From: Tigriopus japonicus
Lineage: Eukaryota; Arthropoda; Copepoda; Harpacticoida; Harpacticidae
Length of the DNA: 64,000 bases
NCBI GenBank assembly: GCA_010645155.1
Contig: CM021317.1
Span: 735,330 to 799,329 of the forward strand
Direction of reading: 5' to 3'
Positions 10,172 through 21,168 of this stretch are shown piece by piece. How positions within the stretch are numbered: the stretch's first letter is position 1; each line of letters begins with the position of its first letter. Under the pieces are notes generated by a model. The model was not told where the DNA came from and did no database searches. It saw only the letters and a program-made list of their open reading frames with translations. The translations under genes were made by a program, and so were the position numbers.

Positions 10172-10797
10172 TAGGGCCCGGAAAAATATTTGCAAAAAGT
10201 GACAAAATATCCAATATATATTTTCTTCAAAAGCCCAAAATATTTGGAAAAAGCCGGATTTTGAAGAAATATTTCTTTTGACAAGGCCATTTTTTCGTAT
10301 TTTTGTCTGTGTCCACTAATTTTCAAAAATCATTTTTGTTGAATTTGATGCATTTGGCGTTGTTTGGAGGCATACTATGTATGGAATTGATTTAACAATA
10401 CAATTTTCAATTTGCCTCAATAGATGGCGCAGTTTTTTCGTATATGACAGTAATTTTGGTTGTAAATTTTTGGCCTTAGAGCAAATGCCATTTTGCAAAG
10501 ATTTTTGTATTTTGGGTTTTATTTTGGGTAAGCTCAATTGAGCTTTGGCCATTCATGTATTTTTTTCAATTTTGCCCAAAATATTTTTTTTGACTAGAAT
10601 ATTCAAGTAAATGTTTATTTTTTCCTTGAAAAAGCCAAAATATTTACAAAATCGAGGAAAAGTGAGGAAATATTTTTAAAATTAAATTTTAAATTAAATT
10701 TTTTTCTTGAAAAAGCCAAAATATTTAAATAATCGACGAAAAACGGATAAACATTTTTAAAATATTTTATATTTTAAAAAAATATTTCCGGGCCCTA
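10172..10797. mobile_element. hAT-like MITE, TAGGGCCCGG family, copy 2
   Basis: The ends TAGGGCCCGGAAAAATATT and AATATTTCCGGGCCCTA are strong inverted repeats. The right flank CTCATCAC is the exact left border of duplication block B. The left flank (ACCATCAA) does not match it, so the target-site duplication is broken. This suggests that recombination or the duplication itself used this junction. Confidence 0.75.
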
Positions 10798-10910
10798 CTC
10801 ATCACTAACGATAAAAAGGTTGCGAGAAACATAGTGAAATGGATTTTCGGATATATTTCGGATACTCAAAAAGTAGTCATTCTAACATTCGTTGAGGAAT
10901 TTTTGAATAC

Positions 10911-10916
10911 TTTATT
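10911..10916 (-). terminator. Poly(A) signal of kelch paralog B
   Basis: The plus-strand TTTATT reads AATAAA on the minus strand, 171 bp past the stop codon of gene B. The same place in block A reads TATATT, so gene A has lost the consensus hexamer. Confidence 0.5.
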
Positions 10917-11086
10917 GCCTTAATTACATATCAACAATACGAACGACTGAGTGTTGCTTCAAGAAAGAAAAAAAATAACAAGATGAAGTGCCATTTTAAA
11001 ATGTCCATCTTTGCCGCTGTAAGTTGGAGCTTGAAGAATTCAATCCAACAGAGCGTGGGTGGTCCATTATTCCGAGTACAAATCCT

Positions 11087-14000
11087 TTACGGTTTAAGTT
11101 GAAAAGTCCTGACAGTTGTGAAAAGGAGCTCTCGGTCGTCCCTTCGTAGTTTCAAGTCGTACTCCTTCCACGGAAACATTTCCATATCCAAATCTTTGAC
11201 GTAGTGCTGAGAATATTCATTAGGCTTGTAGTACAACTTGTTTTTCCATTGGATGAAATGCCCTCTTCCTCTTTCAGCAGGTAGATCATACTTGGGGGCA
11301 GGAGACCAGGTTTGGCTGCTCAGATCAAAGATATAGGCGGTTTTGATGGGGTCCTCAATAGTGGCTCGTTGGTAACCCCCTAGGCACAAAACTTGGGGTT
11401 CGTTTGGAGGAATGGTCAGAAGAGTGCAAGCTGGGTACACAATCTTCATTGGGTAGGCCGCGACCATCTGCCACGAAGAACTCCCAACAGATAATACCTC
11501 AACTTCGTTCAAAACATCACTGTTGCAATGAGGATGCAACGGATTGATTTGAAATTACTTGAAATCTAGCATAAAAGAACGGATCAGTGAAACTTGGGTT
11601 CATCCAAATTTTTTCATAACAGGATAATTGACATTTTTTGGACTCCTATTTTTTATAATTGTCGTGGAAATTTTGCTACCGGCACAAGGAATGCGATTCC
11701 CTGATAGTGAATGAATCTAAATTTTAATGTATACCATTCACAACTATCTCTTCATCTAAAATCTCTGGACGAAGCCAAGTCTTCCTTAGAGAGGTGAAAG
11801 CGATAAAGAAGTTTAACATTTTTTACCACAATTTTCAGTTGAAGCCAATATAATTTTAATGAAAACTGCTTGAGGTTTTGGTAGGTTTCAAATCAATCCG
11901 TTCCTGCCGGATCGGCCACCAATGGCCATAATAGATGTCGAGTTGAGCGTGACTACAGTTAGTGAAGTTCGAGGAACATTAAGTGGAGGTCCTTTGATCC
12001 ACGTTTTGGTGGATGGTTCCAACACGTCAATCGGAAACTGGTTCCCTCGGGTCTGAACAACTACCACCGTGTCACCAAGAAGGCCCATGCCATGATAAAC
12101 TATGTTCTCGAAATATGAATGAGGCACGTATTCGGGCGTATCTAGGAAAAACAATGACATATATAAGACAATGATAGATATTTGGAAAGAAGTTGCCACT
12201 TAGGTGGGCCTTACTAAAATCCCAAAAGTAGCACCAATTGCCAGCCTCGCAAGCCAAGAATCCGTTCTGGTATTCAATTTTCAAGGAAGGGTTCACAAAC
12301 GGAAAATTGAAAGGAAAAGTCAGAGAGGCTAGGGATTGGGTATCCCCAGAAATGGGATCCATTTCGCCGTATCTTACATTGGCCATGTATAGTTCTAAAA
12401 CAGATCCAATCGAAACTTGAGGGCGAACGTAGTAAATCTGACAGAGAATGTGTTTACCTGAAATGGGTTCGAGATTGACAACGTGCTCGCTTTTCAAAAA
12501 GACTTGTTTGCCGTGGGTCTTGTTCCCATTCGTTGGTTGTCCCAAGCAAGCCAAAGCAGTGAAATTGAAGCTCACCAATTGACACATTTGGGTGGCTTTA
12601 TCAATTTCAATGCCGTGGCATTTTTCACCATCGATTTCTATCAAACAATTGGTCATGCACTTCTCTGCTCTAAAATGAGAAATCTTATATTGGAGAGAGG
12701 GTCTACAAACAACAGTGAGATTCCTTTCTCATTTAAATGATTTTAACCACCAACAAGAAGTTGATTGAGCTTCTTGAGGCTCATGCGCAACTATCATATT
12801 TTCTTTGAAGTTAAGTTGTTGTTATCAAAATGGAAATGTTTGAATATGTTGAGGACAAAACTTCCCTAAATTGGAAAATAATAGTGGGAAATAGGAACTC
12901 GAGACACTTACAGTTTTGTCGTGTAAAAGTAAAAGGCCATGATTTCATAACCCAGTCTAAGCTAACATAAGTGAATTTTGATCATGGTATTAGTTATTTC
13001 CGGCATCGAATTTATGGCCAGGGATGCACTTCGCAGGCAAATGGACTTTTATACAGGTTTACCCGTTTTTTGCTTTATTTGCACTTTTTTCGTTTTTTAC
13101 ACTTTTTTCACGTTCCGTGATTTTTCGCCAAAAATCTAAGAACGTCGAGTGACCCTCTTTCTTGTAGCTCTTCTTCATTTCTATAAGTTCTCCAATGTAC
13201 GCTTGTTAATCATAGACACCAGAAATGGACTTGAATGGGCGTAAAGCATACAAATGTTCAATAACTTTTTCGTAGTATTTGCAATGATTTAGGGTGCCAT
13301 CAGAAAACGCTCAAAAGTTTCAAAATACTCGTACAATTTCAATCAAAATCCCCTTTTGATGCAGCAAAGAATGACCAAATGAAGTAAGACAAAATAACGC
13401 AAATTTCCTAGTTCTGCAATGCCGACGCGTGTGACTAGTGGGTGTGGAAACACCAACGAAAAAGAAGGTATCCTACATACACCACGTCGTACTTGTGAGT
13501 ATTCAAGAATGCATTGAGGAGAAAAATGTTTTATTTGGACCTTATTTCAAAAACTACAACAATTCAGCAAAAAGCTGAATTTACTTTGAAGGCCAATTTC
13601 ACATTTTTTCACTTTTGTCATAAGAAGCTGTTTGGCAGTGGGGGTAGCAACAAAATTGTTAGGGACAACTTCCTGACCAGAATCAAGAGGATGTCGCCAT
13701 TCTGGTTCGCCAAGGGCATCAGGGTGGGTGCAAATGAGTACTTAGAGGTCATGAAAAAGACAGTAAAGGCTTGTGCTGATGTCACATATCCACACAACAA
13801 CTATTGTCTATTAATGACTACAAATGAGGATGAGGGCAAGGGCAAAGTTTTTTCCCCTTCTTTTGCTTTCGCATTATTTACTACTTCCAAGAAGCACTGG
13901 AATCATGGAGTGGGAGGCCACCAATGAGAATAATGATTTCCAGTAAGAACAATTCAATTACGTTCTTCTGCAAATGAGACCTTGCATATGTTGACAAGAA

Positions 14001-14507
14001 CACGTATTTCAATTTTCAGCTTAATCGAACGTCGGAGACAAAAGTTATGCTCACTCAAAGTTCGGTGCAAATCCTACCGAGAATGAATGAACTAGCCCTT
14101 TTGTGATGATCGTTTTACCACAAAAGGGCAAGTTCATTCATTCTATGCTCTCTTCAGTACATAAGTTTGAGAAGGCATAACTTTTCACTCCGGCATTTGA
14201 TTGGGCTGAAATTTGAAATACGTATTCTTCTCAATGCAAGCCAGGTCTCATTTGCAGAAGATCGCAAATGGTTCGTTTCTGCTGGAAATCATAATTCTCA
14301 TTGCTAGCCTCCCACTCCATAATTTGGTATTTCATAGACCGCATTGGTTCAAACGCACGTGTACAAGCCTCGTGTTTGGAATTTGGGTTGGCAAGTTGTT
14401 GTTGGCATGCCAAAAGCCAGAGTCTCTTGGGTAGTTCCTTCTACATCTTGCGTCCAAAAGAAAAGATAACATAAGCACCACAAACATAGCACTCTTTTCT
14501 CGACCAT
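11087..14507 (-). CDS. PAN-kelch secreted protein, paralog B
   Basis: Five exons: 14359-14507, 12458-12669, 12215-12394, about 11893-12141 and 11087-about 11547. They total 1,251 nt and give 416 residues, the same structure as gene A with few substitutions. Order: signal peptide (core VLCLWCLCY), PAN/Apple-like cysteines over exons 1-2, a spacer exon of exactly 180 nt, then kelch repeats over exons 4-5. Introns 1-3 have GT-AG ends and match in phase (2, 1, 1). The last intron has the same 17-bp hairpin borders as gene A (11538-11554 and 11886-11902) and no GT donor. An AATAAA hexamer lies downstream. Because B keeps that signal and has no SINE in its 3' flank, it is the better candidate of the pair for expression. 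Substrate unknown. Confidence 0.75.
11538..11902 (-). other. Hairpin-bounded non-GT/AG intron, paralog B
   Basis: The arms 11886-11902 and 11538-11554 are a perfect 17-bp inverted repeat identical to those of gene A. The interior is close to that of gene A but with small indels. Joining 11893 to 11547 restores the N-G-L-I-N-P reading frame. Confidence 0.6.
13600..13880 (+). pseudogene. Tc1/mariner transposase fragment, copy B
   Basis: Duplicate of 4478-4780 (MSPFWFAKGIRVG, EYLEVMKKTVKA). It is open over 137 codons including flanking sequence, but only the central transposase block is recognisable. Confidence 0.65.
13906..14319. mobile_element. Foldback element, copy in block B
   Basis: Duplicate of 4797-5210, with ends TGGAGTGGGAGGC and GCCTCCCACTCCA and long imperfect inverted arms. 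It lies in intron 1 of gene B. Confidence 0.75.
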
Positions 14508-14710
14508 GGTTTAATGAAGACTGGTTCGCCTTTGGGAGCAAATGCATCCTGACCCTGAAGTACTTTTAGGTCGTCAACAAGAAAATCCCAACAACTTTGA
14601 AGCAAATGATAATCCTTGCATTTGATTGATAACCCCCTATTTCACATATCTTTGACATCTGAAGTGCTCCAGAGATTGATGATAATGGCCTTGTTTTTTG
14701 GTCGGTCGAT

Positions 14711-14872
14711 ATGTTTTGCTCATTCTTCCTGTATTTATTTGCAATTTCTGCATTACGGGACCTGATTTTCCTCACTGGGTACAAAAGAGTGAAGTTCCAA
14801 AACATCATGTACGAGGCGCCCGCCAAATCAAATGCGAATCCCTCTGATGAGAGCAAACCATGGGACAAATAG
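14711..14872 (+). CDS. Small putative secreted or membrane ORF (53 aa), copy B
   Basis: Counterpart of the ORF at 5598-5771. It has the same hydrophobic start MFCSFFLYLFAISAL and tail, with a stop four codons earlier. It is divergent from kelch gene B exon 1, with about 200 bp between the two starts. No recognised family. Confidence 0.25.
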   Translation: MFCSFFLYLFAISALRDLIFLTGYKRVKFQNIMYEAPAKSNANPSDESKPWDK

Positions 14873-14984
14873 CAAAAAAATCAGCTCTCCCTGAATTTTG
14901 TGAGTCTTGGCAATTTTTTTTTTTTGGTTACAGTAGGAATCAACCCCTGGCTATGAGAGAGTAAAGAAATGGCTCAACATCGAT

Positions 14985-16836
14985 AACCCCCTCCACTTTT
15001 TGCATTGACGAGTGTTCATGACTTTGTCGTGGATCCAGCTCATGGTGGTTCAGATGGCGAGACTATTATAAAACTTTGTAAGGCTGCTCACGGGAGCTAT
15101 TCCCTCAGTCTCAGCCAAATCTACCGGATTTTAAGGGATGTTAATGCTAAAAAAGACCCCTCAACAAGCGCAACCAAAGTGCCCAATGCGGTTCCAGGAC
15201 AACTCGACCCAGAGGACAACTCGACCCAGGACAACTCGACCCACCGGACAACTCGACCCACCGGACAACTCGACCCAGCGGACAACTCGACCCAGGACAA
15301 GTCGACCCAGGACAAGTCGACCCACCGGACAACTCGACCCACCGGACAACTCGACCCACCATGTAAGACCCCAATAACCAAATGCATCAGTCAACACGAC
15401 GAGGTTCAAGATCTACAACAGGGTCGATCTTACACACTAATTCATGTCTCTTTTCTGGTCGCCAATCAACTTCTTTGTCTCCTCATTAAGTGACCAGAAT
15501 TACTAATGGAAGAGGGTACGACTTTTCCGAAGCGAGATTATTGTGGTGCTTTGACAAAGTCGTTACTGAACGACCGTGTTCACAACACAAGTTTTAAATG
15601 ATGCTTTCTTGATGAGAGGTCTTGACTTAAGGTCGGTTGTTGAGGTAGTTGGAAAAAATACAGAAAATCGTAAGACATGAAAGCCACCGCTCAGGCGTTC
15701 AGTTGTGGGTTTTTTTAAATCGAATTCCATTTAAGAAAATGATTTTGTTTTGATAAGATTAATTCAACAATCATTTAAGGATGTCGTTTGCTAAATTTTA
15801 GCAGGATACGCTGCTCCATTAACGAGAAACAACGTTTCTGTACATTAGGACAGTTTCCAAATTTGCTACATTGGGAATGCATACGGGCGGAAACGAGTGA
15901 AAAATTGACCTCGGTGTTAAAATGCCATTGAGAAAAGAATGAACGATGCTCTTAAAGAGAATCAATCAGCAATTTAGCTACCTGGCCTCTCAAGGGTTTC
16001 ATATCTTTTTCATTTTGCCACTTTTTCATTAGGTACTCGATGAAATACGAAAATTATTTACATATAAATAAAATTGGGTATTTTCGAACGGTTAAGTTAT
16101 GTATTGGGTCGAGTTGTCCGGTGGGTCGAGTTGTCCGGTGGGTCGAGTTGTCCGGTGGGTCGAGTTGTCCGTTGGGTCGAGTTGTCCGGTGGGTCGAGTT
16201 GTCCTGGGTCGAGTTGTCCGCTGGGTCGAGTTGTCCTGTCACCCCCAATGCACCAAGAGGATCGCGGACTTCATTGAGGCCGCGAAGGAAAATGGGAAGG
16301 AAGAGAGGCATGTGAGCATGAACAAGATTTTCATGGAGTTTGATGCCTCAGAAACAACTCTCCGAAGAGTGCTTGGTGATGACCTTGGCCTCGTAAAATG
16401 GGCTACAACGTGGGTCCCCCAGCAACTCACAGATGATCACAACAAGGAGTGCGCGAGATGTACAAAGGTGTTCTTTAATGCCAAATTCCACGAAGGTCAG
16501 GCCTTTCTTTATTCCATTGTGGCCATGAACTAAACGAATGTGACCTTCTATACCCCTGAGACAAAAACAATCCAACAAACAATGGATTCCAAGAGGTCCA
16601 AAAGGCCCGAGTAGGGTTAGGTTCAGGAGAGTCGGAAAAACAAATTGCTATTGCCTGGTTCAACAACATGGGACTTATCAACCAGCATTATGTCCTGGCC
16701 GGAACCAAGATTAATGCAGTCTACTTATGCAATATCTTGACCGCTTTCTTAAAAAAATTCAAGGCCTAAAGGCCAACCATGCCCAAAAACGAATGCTTTT
16801 TGCACATGGACAATGGACCGTGTAGAGCTTATTTAC
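14985..16836 (+). pseudogene. Mariner-like transposase, interrupted and decayed
   Basis: The N-terminal part (VHDFVVDPAHGG ... IYRILRD) runs to 15181 and continues at 16252 with TKRIADFIEAAKENGKEE. It then reads on through WVPQQLTDDH, a catalytic-region relic (IVAMN, where the family has MDET), YTPETK and a last part near MDNGP around 16795. Frameshifts and stops lie after 16533, so it is dead. The 15190-16243 insertion splits it. Confidence 0.75.
15190..16243. mobile_element. Non-autonomous TIR element with subterminal minisatellites
   Basis: 1,054 bp. The left end GGTTCCAGGACAACTCGACCC and the complement of the right end (GGTGACAGGACAACTCG) form a TIR. It is flanked by an 8-bp duplication CCCAATGC (15182-15189 and 16244-16251). 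Inside each end lies a tandem array of 15-17-bp units (GGACAACTCGACCCACC) in opposite orientation: about 15195-15360 and 16100-16240. The middle is unique and non-coding. The empty site is at 6080-6090. The TIR and duplication do not fit the usual hAT end, so the superfamily is unassigned. Confidence 0.85.
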
Positions 16837-16906
16837 TTTTCTTGGTTCCCTCAATTAGTTCAATTGCCTAACGTTAGATGGCGCAGTACCTTGAGAGGTT
16901 GAAAGT

Positions 16907-18033
16907 CGAATTGGGCAGTGAAATTCTACCAAGTTTCGGCGTCTATAACTTTGAAAAGGTATGTGTTATTGCGTGAAAACCGAATGTTACTTGTTCTCGC
17001 TCCGAGATTGCACTAAAATGTCCAGGACTGCGCAGTGCGCAGTCCTGGACATTTTAGATTCCTAGGATGAGGGCGGTTTGGTGTGCCAGATACAAACCAG
17101 TTTTGTTTTCGAGACAACTCATAAACAGTGTTGAAATAAGTTCCAAATGCCAAGTACCATCGTCATGACTGAAATAATGAAAAAGAGAGCCCAACACAGC
17201 GTTTAAAGGCAACGAGAGATTCCCAGAAATTCTTTGTTTTTTTTTGGATTACTCCCCCTGTTCCGGCAAAATTTCTTGTGAGATAAAGTTCTCATTCCAA
17301 TGAGACACAAGCACTACCTAAATCAAAATCTAGCAGCACTGATTTTATCACGTACTGCCTATGTTACGAAAGATCGAGGTCCGACTGGACACTCGTAAAT
17401 TCTGTGACAAAACATTGACTTAAAGAATAGGGATGCCATTAGTTTTTGCATAATTCCAAATACTCCATTTTCAATTTTAATCAATTTCTGCAATAATTAG
17501 CCTTTTCGGTTGCAAATATAAGGCTGATTTATAAACTTTAGAAAAATCGACTCAATGGGGGGGCCCTTAATGATTTTCAAGACTCGACTAAGAATCTTAA
17601 CTTCCACACAATTTGTGCGGATTCAGAGAAATTACGAGTGTCCGACTCGCCAAAAATTTACAAGTCATGGAGGTGCGTACTTTTGGTGTCCGACTGGACA
17701 TATTAATGGCATGCAGTCCCAAGTCATTACGATGCACCCACGTACATTTGCGCTTTTAGTTATCAAATCCTGTAGGACATGCGCGAGTTCTGTCTCGGAT
17801 GATCGCTCGCCAGGGGTGCCATAATCATGATTTGTTAGTATACAGCTTAGAAGGAGTGGGCGGGGGTCTTTAAGACCGTCATCAAGGAAATGGACATAGC
17901 GGCTTTCAATAAGCGGGTAAAGCGGTGGGAGGATTGTATTAAAAGAGAGGGAGAATATGTTGAAATATAATATGTAATAAAGTTTAGTAAATTTCCTGTA
18001 GTTTGTCTTCAGCAAACTACAGGACTACAAAAC
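16907..18033. other. No gene recognised; one perfect hairpin
   Basis: Apart from the perfect inverted repeat at 17013-17057 there is no conserved frame. Sequence near 17350-17400 resembles 6285-6350 (CCTATGTTACGAAA, TCCGACTG), so a diverged element may span this stretch. Confidence 0.4.
17013..17057. repeat. Perfect 45-bp hairpin
   Basis: Two 22-nt arms are separated by one base. The left arm begins CTAAAATGTCCAGGACTGCG. There is no mismatch. Confidence 0.9.
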
Positions 18034-18288
18034 TTTTTTTTTTTTTTTTTGGATTGTTGGTGCTAGGGTCGGAGGGTTTAGCCTCGCCCGGCCAGCGAAG
18101 CCAGCCATCACATCGTCCAAATCATTTCCGATAGGCAATTTCAAGTCCGGTATCAGAATGGTTCTCCGTCTGTAGGTGTGGATTAACGTCTAAAAGTTTC
18201 CCTGAGAAAGGTCGGGGAGGAGAATCGAACCTGGGACCTCTCTCACTATAGGAAACTGCGCTAACCACGACACCACGTCTCCTCCCTA
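18034..18288 (-). mobile_element. tRNA-derived SINE, copy 2
   Basis: Same SINE as 408-660. It has a T run (minus-strand A tail) at 18034-18050, a B box (minus GGTTCGATTCTCC) and an A box (TGGTTAGCGCAGT). The tRNA-like head is followed by a short repeat of CACCACGTCTCC. Confidence 0.85.
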
Positions 18289-18835
18289 CACCACGTCTCC
18301 ATTGACTTTCGCATTTGATTTGGCGGGCGCCTCGTATGTAATCGTGGTTTATTTATTCACAGGTGATCAGAGACGCAAAGTTTGCCATATCAAAGTTTTT
18401 AGTCCACAATGATAGATTGTATAGTAGATTGAAACTTAAGAAAAATGTTAAAAATACCCTCCTAGCAAGCAAAAAAAGAGCTTTTTTCATTACAAAGAAT
18501 ATGCTCCAACATTTTTTCCAACTTTAAAAGTGTGCCTACCTACAACTGAAGTAACAAATGCTGATTCGATTTTTTCGATTCGAATCTAAGTCACTAGAAA
18601 TTTGTAACAAACTACCTAAATGCACAGAGAAGCATTATGGGCTTCATAGATTTAATTGGCGCATCATTAACGTGGGTTTTTATCTTCGAGTTTCTTTAAC
18701 TTAAATTCTAAGGAATATTAGTAAATACCAACGATTTAGACAAATCATGAAGCTATTCATATATTTTTTTTTTCCAAAATCATTGAAATGAATAACCGCT
18801 TTTAAAACCCGCGTAATTACAATCGCTCCTAATTA

Positions 18836-19215
18836 CAGGGTCGGCGGTCCAAGTGTAGACCCTTCGGACCATCATAAGTTTTGTAGTTTTTGATAGATTT
18901 TTTTAAAATTTTGATTCAAAGAATCCCAAAGTATTGAGGAATAGAAGTTGTGTTATACATATTCCTGTTGAAGCTTTGGGCATGGATGAGATCATGACAT
19001 CGATGACGTAATTGGGACAGATGGCACAGTTGCTATGCATTTGTCCCTCAAAGGAAGGAAAGGAGATTTTTGGGTTGGAATGGACTCTTGGGTATCCCAG
19101 GATGTCTCACTTTTGAGGATTTACCAAGCAAACAAATCTATGAGCCTCAGTTAGATCTGAAACAGACGCTGGTTGTGTACTAAAAATGCCAAAATCTACA
19201 CTTGGACCACCGACC
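18836..19215. mobile_element. Short TIR element, GGTCGGCGGTCC family, copy 1
   Basis: The left end (CAGGGTCGGCGGTCCAAGTG) is complementary to the right end (CACTTGGACCACCGACC). A related copy is at 51653-52032. Both are about 380 bp and non-coding. I could not confirm a target duplication here. Confidence 0.6.
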
Positions 19216-19308
19216 ATGAAGACTTTCTATAAAATTGATGCAACTATTGTAAATAACCCTAAAAAATATCAATTCAATATGGTTAATGAAAAGTGTTTTC
19301 AGACCCAC

Positions 19309-19463
19309 GTGTATGATCCTCTCGTCTTGAATTTGGGTTGACAACTCGATGATTCCATTTGAAAAGCTAAGGTTTCTTGCGTATATCCCTTCACTTGGTT
19401 TGTCGACAAGCATAGATAACACGATGCCAGGAACCAAAAGAAGCGGTTTCCTTTCTGATCCAT
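19309..19463 (-). pseudogene. Orphan first exon of a PAN-kelch gene
   Basis: A 155-nt exon with ATG at 19463, signal peptide (core FFWFLASCYLCL), TQETLAFQM, the PAN start CQPKFKTRGSYT, and a GTGGGT donor in phase 2. It closely matches the exon at 40201-40355 and is recognisably related to exon 1 of genes A and B. No PAN exon 2 lies between it and gene B's own exon 1 at 14507, so it is a stranded exon. The homology to 40170-40740 runs on to about 19860. Confidence 0.65.
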
Positions 19464-19929
19464 AGTTTAGTATCCACTGGTTGTATTCTAGCTAGTGAAT
19501 GGGTTCTTCTTCTGCATAATTATGATACTTGACCTTTAAGTGGCAATAAGAGGTGAGAATAAAGTTTACACATTAGACAAGTTCTTGGCATTTTGACAAC
19601 TATTGTTGTCTCCTCAAGCCTATAGAGTGCCGTACAATTTTGCGACAACGGCATGGCTTAATGCAAGTACAGTTTAATTGTACTTGCATTTTTCATTTGC
19701 ATTTCATTGCAGAAATTGAGGTGACTTTTCCTGGTGATCTCAAGGTCTCTTTACGAGTACCTAAGTACTTCTGGAATGATCCAGACTACAAATTGTAACA
19801 ATGACAAGCTCCAGAAGGGCTGTCCGAACTCGTTTTTGTAAGGTAATCAAACCAATACATTTAAAATATCACTTTGAGTGAAAACAAATGTTAAAAAAAA
19901 CTTTACCATAAACGAGTAATATTGTGATA

Positions 19930-20765
19930 TCACAGGTGAGTTGACTAGAATGGTTTCAGTGCACATAAAAGAAATGAAGAGGAGATTGACACACACAACA
20001 AATACAGTTGGCAAGAGGGAGATGATGGAAATCTTGGTTATTGTAGTAGATTGGAAGGGTCAGATTGAACAGATTCTTCGTCAGTTCCCGTCGTTGATGG
20101 AGTTGGGCACGAAGCTGAACAAAGGTGCGTGACCGCCAATATTCCGAAGGGATGTCAGGCCAAGGACAATGAGATGTTGTAAAGTCCTTGACTGGGAAGG
20201 ACAGCATGTGTCCTGACATTGCCTTTGGAAAGGTTGGGTTCCTAAAACTGTTACACACTTACCTTCCCACCCCGGTGGTGAAGGGCTCGGTTTTGCATGT
20301 GAAATACGTCCATGCATTATTGGCATATTGGGGCACGCAGAGGTATTGTTTGAGGAATTTGGTGTAGGTGGCATCGGTGGATTTTAGGGAGGATTGGGCA
20401 GAGTTGGGAAAGCAGAGGTGAAGGCCGTAGAGGAAGATGGGGCTGTTGAAGGTCCGGACCTTTATGGAAGACCATGGCCTTCGTCTTGATGGTGTTGACT
20501 TGAATGCTGTTCTCTAGGCAATAACAGTGGAGAGCATAGATGGCATTTTGCAATTCCACGGCCGAGTCAGCTAAAAGAACCAGGTCGTCTGTATATTGCA
20601 AGTACTGTATTCTATTGTGGTTGATGGAGAGGCCTTGGTGAGTAAGAGCCTCAGGCAGGTCGGATACATAAAAGTTAAAAAGTATTGGTGATAGTGGATC
20701 CCCCTGAGGAAGGCCGATTGATGTGAAGTAACAGGAGGATAGGTCCTCACCAGAACTAATAGTTT
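19930..20765 (-). mobile_element. LINE RT fragment (I/Jockey-like, YTDD)
   Basis: The minus-strand frame 20317-20601 carries QYTDDLVLLADSA, the catalytic palm motif of a reverse transcriptase (YADD in the copy at 45260-45574). Upstream lies the GDPLSP-type segment (about 20700) and downstream an eroded C-terminal frame (20081-20374). It is 5' truncated and broken by frameshifts. Confidence 0.75.
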
Positions 20766-21168
20766 TTTAGGTATAAAATTAGGTATGAAAATACACAGCC
20801 GACTCTCTTAGCCCACCAGACAATCCACGGGCGACTCTCTCAGCCCACCAGACGATGCTTTGGGCGACTCTCACGAATCCACCCGCATGGCCAATCGATC
20901 CGGGCACTGGTTTTTGCTCCGTGGGGTTTCGGCATGGCGTGATAACCGCACACGCCTACCTTACCTACTCCCACCACGGAAACACCGCTACCACCATGTA
21001 GCACTACGAGTAGCCGCGAGGCCACTCGACTTGTAGTGAGTAGAGATGTACTTCATACTCGTTTTATTCTAAATGAGGACGGGGTTTATATACATCGTGA
21101 GGGGGAAGGGTTGTGAGCAACGCAGTGCTCATGAGCGAGCACGCCACAACAGTCAATTGGCTTACACG
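20766..21168. repeat. Short tandem repeats, otherwise unknown
   Basis: 20790-20880 holds two to three diverged copies of a roughly 40-bp unit (GCGACTCTCTCAGCCCACCAGAC). The rest (CACCACGGAAACACC and a TATATA-containing stretch near 21090) might be part of an LTR, but I cannot show its ends. Confidence 0.4.

Larger units (their letters stand above)
10798..16906. repeat. Segmental duplication, copy B
   Basis: Near-identical to 118-6214 and in direct orientation. It keeps the mariner body missing from A, carries an additional 1,054-bp element (15190-16243), and lacks the SINE and part of the LINE seen in A. The two copies therefore act as filled and empty sites for one another. Confidence 0.9.

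Noticed and set aside
15121..15409. Several overlapping ORFs on both strands, and others at 16040-16533
   Set aside because: They run through the GGACAACTCGACCC minisatellite, which is open in many frames. Only the mariner relic is supported.
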